Assembly (NCBI RefSeq): GCF_009689005.1
Contig: NZ_AP021879.1
Location: 1,860,001 to 1,924,000 of the forward strand
From: Desulfosarcina ovata subsp. ovata
Lineage (GTDB): Bacteria > Desulfobacterota > Desulfobacteria > Desulfobacterales > Desulfosarcinaceae
Length of the DNA stretch: 64,000 bases
Direction of reading: 5' to 3'
Part shown: in pieces, positions 62,674 to 64,000 of the stretch
Position numbering within the stretch: position 1 is the stretch's first letter
Layout of the letters: each line of letters starts with the position of its first letter
Translations under genes and position numbers: made by a program
The notes under the pieces: model-generated
Told to the model about the DNA's origin: nothing
Databases searched by the model: none
What the model saw: only the letters and a program-made list of their open reading frames with translations

Positions 62674-63046
62674 AAGTTACCTCAACTGTTCTCAAATTTT
62701 GAGCTTTGAGTTTTGAATTTTGAATTGGTTTCTCACCGCCCGCTTCGCTTGAGACGCAAAGTCCGCGAAGTGGTTTGATTTCCCTAACGGGAACGAAAAA
62801 GCTTTGACGAAACCAACTTCCTATTTCTTTTTTTTGCGTACTCTGCGGCTCTGCGGTGATATTTTTGATGTTAAATCTGTGTATTATTATTTGGGGACAC
62901 GGATGAACGCAGATGAACACGGATAGGGCAAAATTTAATCAGCTGCGCTGAAATAACACCTGAAAATCTTTATCCGTGTTTATCCTGAAAATCCGTGTAC
63001 AATTTAACGAATCAAACCAACCAAATTTTCCATATTCTGCTTTGAG
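62674..63046. repeat. Repeat-rich intergenic region
   Basis: No gene. Flank of the SGNH-like gene, TTTTGAATTTTGAATTGG (62710), CGCCCGCTTCGCTTGAGACG (62737), CTCTGCGGCTCTGCGGTGAT (62840), GGACACGGATGAACGCAGAT (62895), ATCCGTGTTTATCCTGAAAA (62971), and ATCAAACCAACCAAATTTTC (63010). Confidence 0.78.
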
Positions 63047-63240
63047 CTATACAAAAAGTGATCTGACCACATCCATAATTTTTCTGGCATTTTCAATGCA
63101 TTTAACAGCATCTTCTTCCAAATAAGCTTCCTCAGGTGTCAATTCCGGGAGTCCGTTGGGATACCGTGTTGTGATGTAGAATCGGTCAAGTTGAAACAGC
63201 GCATTTTTCCAGCGCTTTAAATTGTCTTTTCAACACTCAT
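63047..63240 (-). pseudogene. HEPN-domain protein, frameshifted
   Basis: ATGAGTGTTGAAAAGACAAT starts at 63240, overlapping the MNT stop, then a TAA follows after seven codons. In a shifted frame RWKNALFQLDRFYITTRYPN, then GLPELTPEEAYLEEDAVKCI and ENARKIMDVV are the HEPN domain of a toxin-like pair. One base is gained or lost near 63220. Confidence 0.72.
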
Positions 63241-63554
63241 AGATAACCTCACCCTTTTCAATTATTTGTTTGATGAAAAACCGGTGGGCAATCTTTTCCA
63301 ATTCATCGGACGTATATATCAGCATGTCCACGGAACGACCCGTGAGTACCTGTTGAATCTCTTCATAATCGTTATATCGATCAAAAAAGCGCTTATTGGT
63401 TTCGGTGATGATCATCAAATCCACATCGCTTTTCCGGGTCTGCGTCCTTTGGAAAAGGAACCAAAAAGATAGGCTTTTCTTGTTTTGCTTTTCTTAAAAA
63501 CCGTCAATAAGAGCTTTTTGATCCGTTGAATTTCAATATGTTCATTTTTTTCAT
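63230..63554 (-). pseudogene. MNT-type nucleotidyltransferase, frameshifted
   Basis: Pieces EHIEIQRIKKLLLTVFKKSK, AYLFGSFSKGRRP and, in another frame, KSDVDLMIITETNKRFFDRY, then DMLIYTSDELEKIAHRFFIK form one MNT protein with the GSx-DxD motif. There is a frameshift between GRRP and KSDVD (about 63435). The 5' end needs eight A where seven are present (about 63545). The gene lies before the HEPN pseudogene and would have been its partner. Confidence 0.75.
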
Positions 63555-63893
63555 TTTCCTTTCACCGCCCGCTACGCTCGAGGCGCAAAGTTTATATCGT
63601 GAGTTGTTGGTTGATTGTGGTGGGCTGTGAAATTCTGCAGAACGTTCGATCTCCAACCTTCCACCTACCATCTACGACCTACATTGATTGCCACGGACCC
63701 ACATGGACAACTGATTAATTTTGAATTCTTAATTTCGAATTTTGAATTTGTCTGTTGTGGGTTGGTGGCTGTGATCGCAAGGACTGTATATGTATTGAGT
63801 TTTTTTAGCATGGGGGAATCTCCGTAGTAGTTTAGGCGAGGGGCTATGGGCTATTGGCGATAGGAAAAAAGCCGTTTTACCCACCTCATTTTT
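63555..63893. repeat. Repeat-rich intergenic region
   Basis: No gene. CGCCCGCTACGCTCGAGGCG (63566), CCACGGACCCACATGGAC (63690), AATTTCGAATTTTGAATTTG (about 63731). Confidence 0.65.
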
Positions 63894-64000
63894 CTATTTT
63901 TTTGAACGTGCCTTGATTAGACCGCCAAGCATTTTTCCTATGGTAATTGCCTGTTGATCAAGACTTTTAAAATCGTCATCATCCACATAACCAATCTGAG
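63894..64000 (-). CDS. Four-helix-bundle (IVP) protein, C-terminal part
   Basis: The frame that runs off the window reads IGYVDDDDFKSLDQQAITIG, then KMLGGLIKARSKK and TAG at 63894-63896. This is the typical C-terminus of a four-helix-bundle protein of the 23S rRNA intervening-sequence type. Only the last 34 residues are in view. Confidence 0.65.
   Translation of the reverse strand, partial: QIGYVDDDDFKSLDQQAITIGKMLGGLIKARSKK

Overview
Organism. The window is low to moderate GC, has no rRNA or tRNA that I can see, and combines an exosortase-linked exopolysaccharide (EPS) locus with many insertion sequences (IS), toxin-antitoxin (TA) pairs and dispersed short repeats. This mix is typical of environmental Gram-negative bacteria, and the IS and repeat families look most like sulfate-reducing Desulfobacterota (Desulfobacterales). 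The taxonomic placement is inference; no marker gene is present.

Region 1 (1-13.2 kb) is an accessory mosaic: a MazEF-type pair, two near-identical REP-associated (HUH) transposases, a tandemly duplicated DUF4160/DUF2442 pair, an IS701-type transposase, MntA/HepT, an orphan RelE-like toxin, and a hicBA locus whose hicA is split by an IS4 element with a clear target duplication. Fragments of IS4-like, IS1634 and IS1-like transposases and of a MaoC-like gene fill the gaps. Several breakpoints carry the same short motif (AGGGACAGGTACTT or GGGGTCAGGTCTTC).

Region 2 (13.3-56.2 kb) is a large EPS/surface-glycan locus, almost entirely on the minus strand. Transcription runs from high to low coordinates: WecB-type epimerase, VanZ-like protein, FemAB-type protein, DegT aminotransferase, family 2 glycosyltransferase, exosortase and EpsI. 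Then comes a tightly packed run of a GNAT, radical SAM/SPASM protein, formyltransferase, Tat-type DUF362 protein, second GNAT, deacetylase, ATP-grasp ligase, glycosyltransferase and LMW phosphatase. An O-antigen-ligase-like protein, more glycosyltransferases, a Wzx flippase and a NodB-type deacetylase follow. A secreted, probably beta-sandwich protein lies on the plus strand. The locus has the glycosyltransferases, a flippase and a candidate polymerase/ligase for a Wzx/Wzy-type pathway. I see no initiating phosphoglycosyltransferase, Wza/Wzc export machinery or PEP-CTERM substrate in the window. The locus has been invaded by IS1634, two different IS4, IS200/IS605, IS630, IS5, IS66, IS5/IS1182-like and IS1595 elements and by a small IS6-like non-autonomous element. 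For most of these the ends and target duplications can be read directly.

Region 3 (56.2-64 kb) holds three GxxExxY genes (one further copy lies inside the EPS locus), HicAB, VapBC with a perfect palindromic operator candidate, a 1.43-kb IS whose start codon is buried in a hairpin, a lipoprotein of SGNH type (a broken second copy lies at 53-55 kb), a decayed MNT/HEPN pair and a partial four-helix-bundle gene. The intergenic space is filled by three repeat families (CAGGATTAACAGGATT, GACACGGATTAACACGGAT and CGCCCGCTTCGCTCGAG types). Some of these run into gene ends and supply the last codons and the stop.
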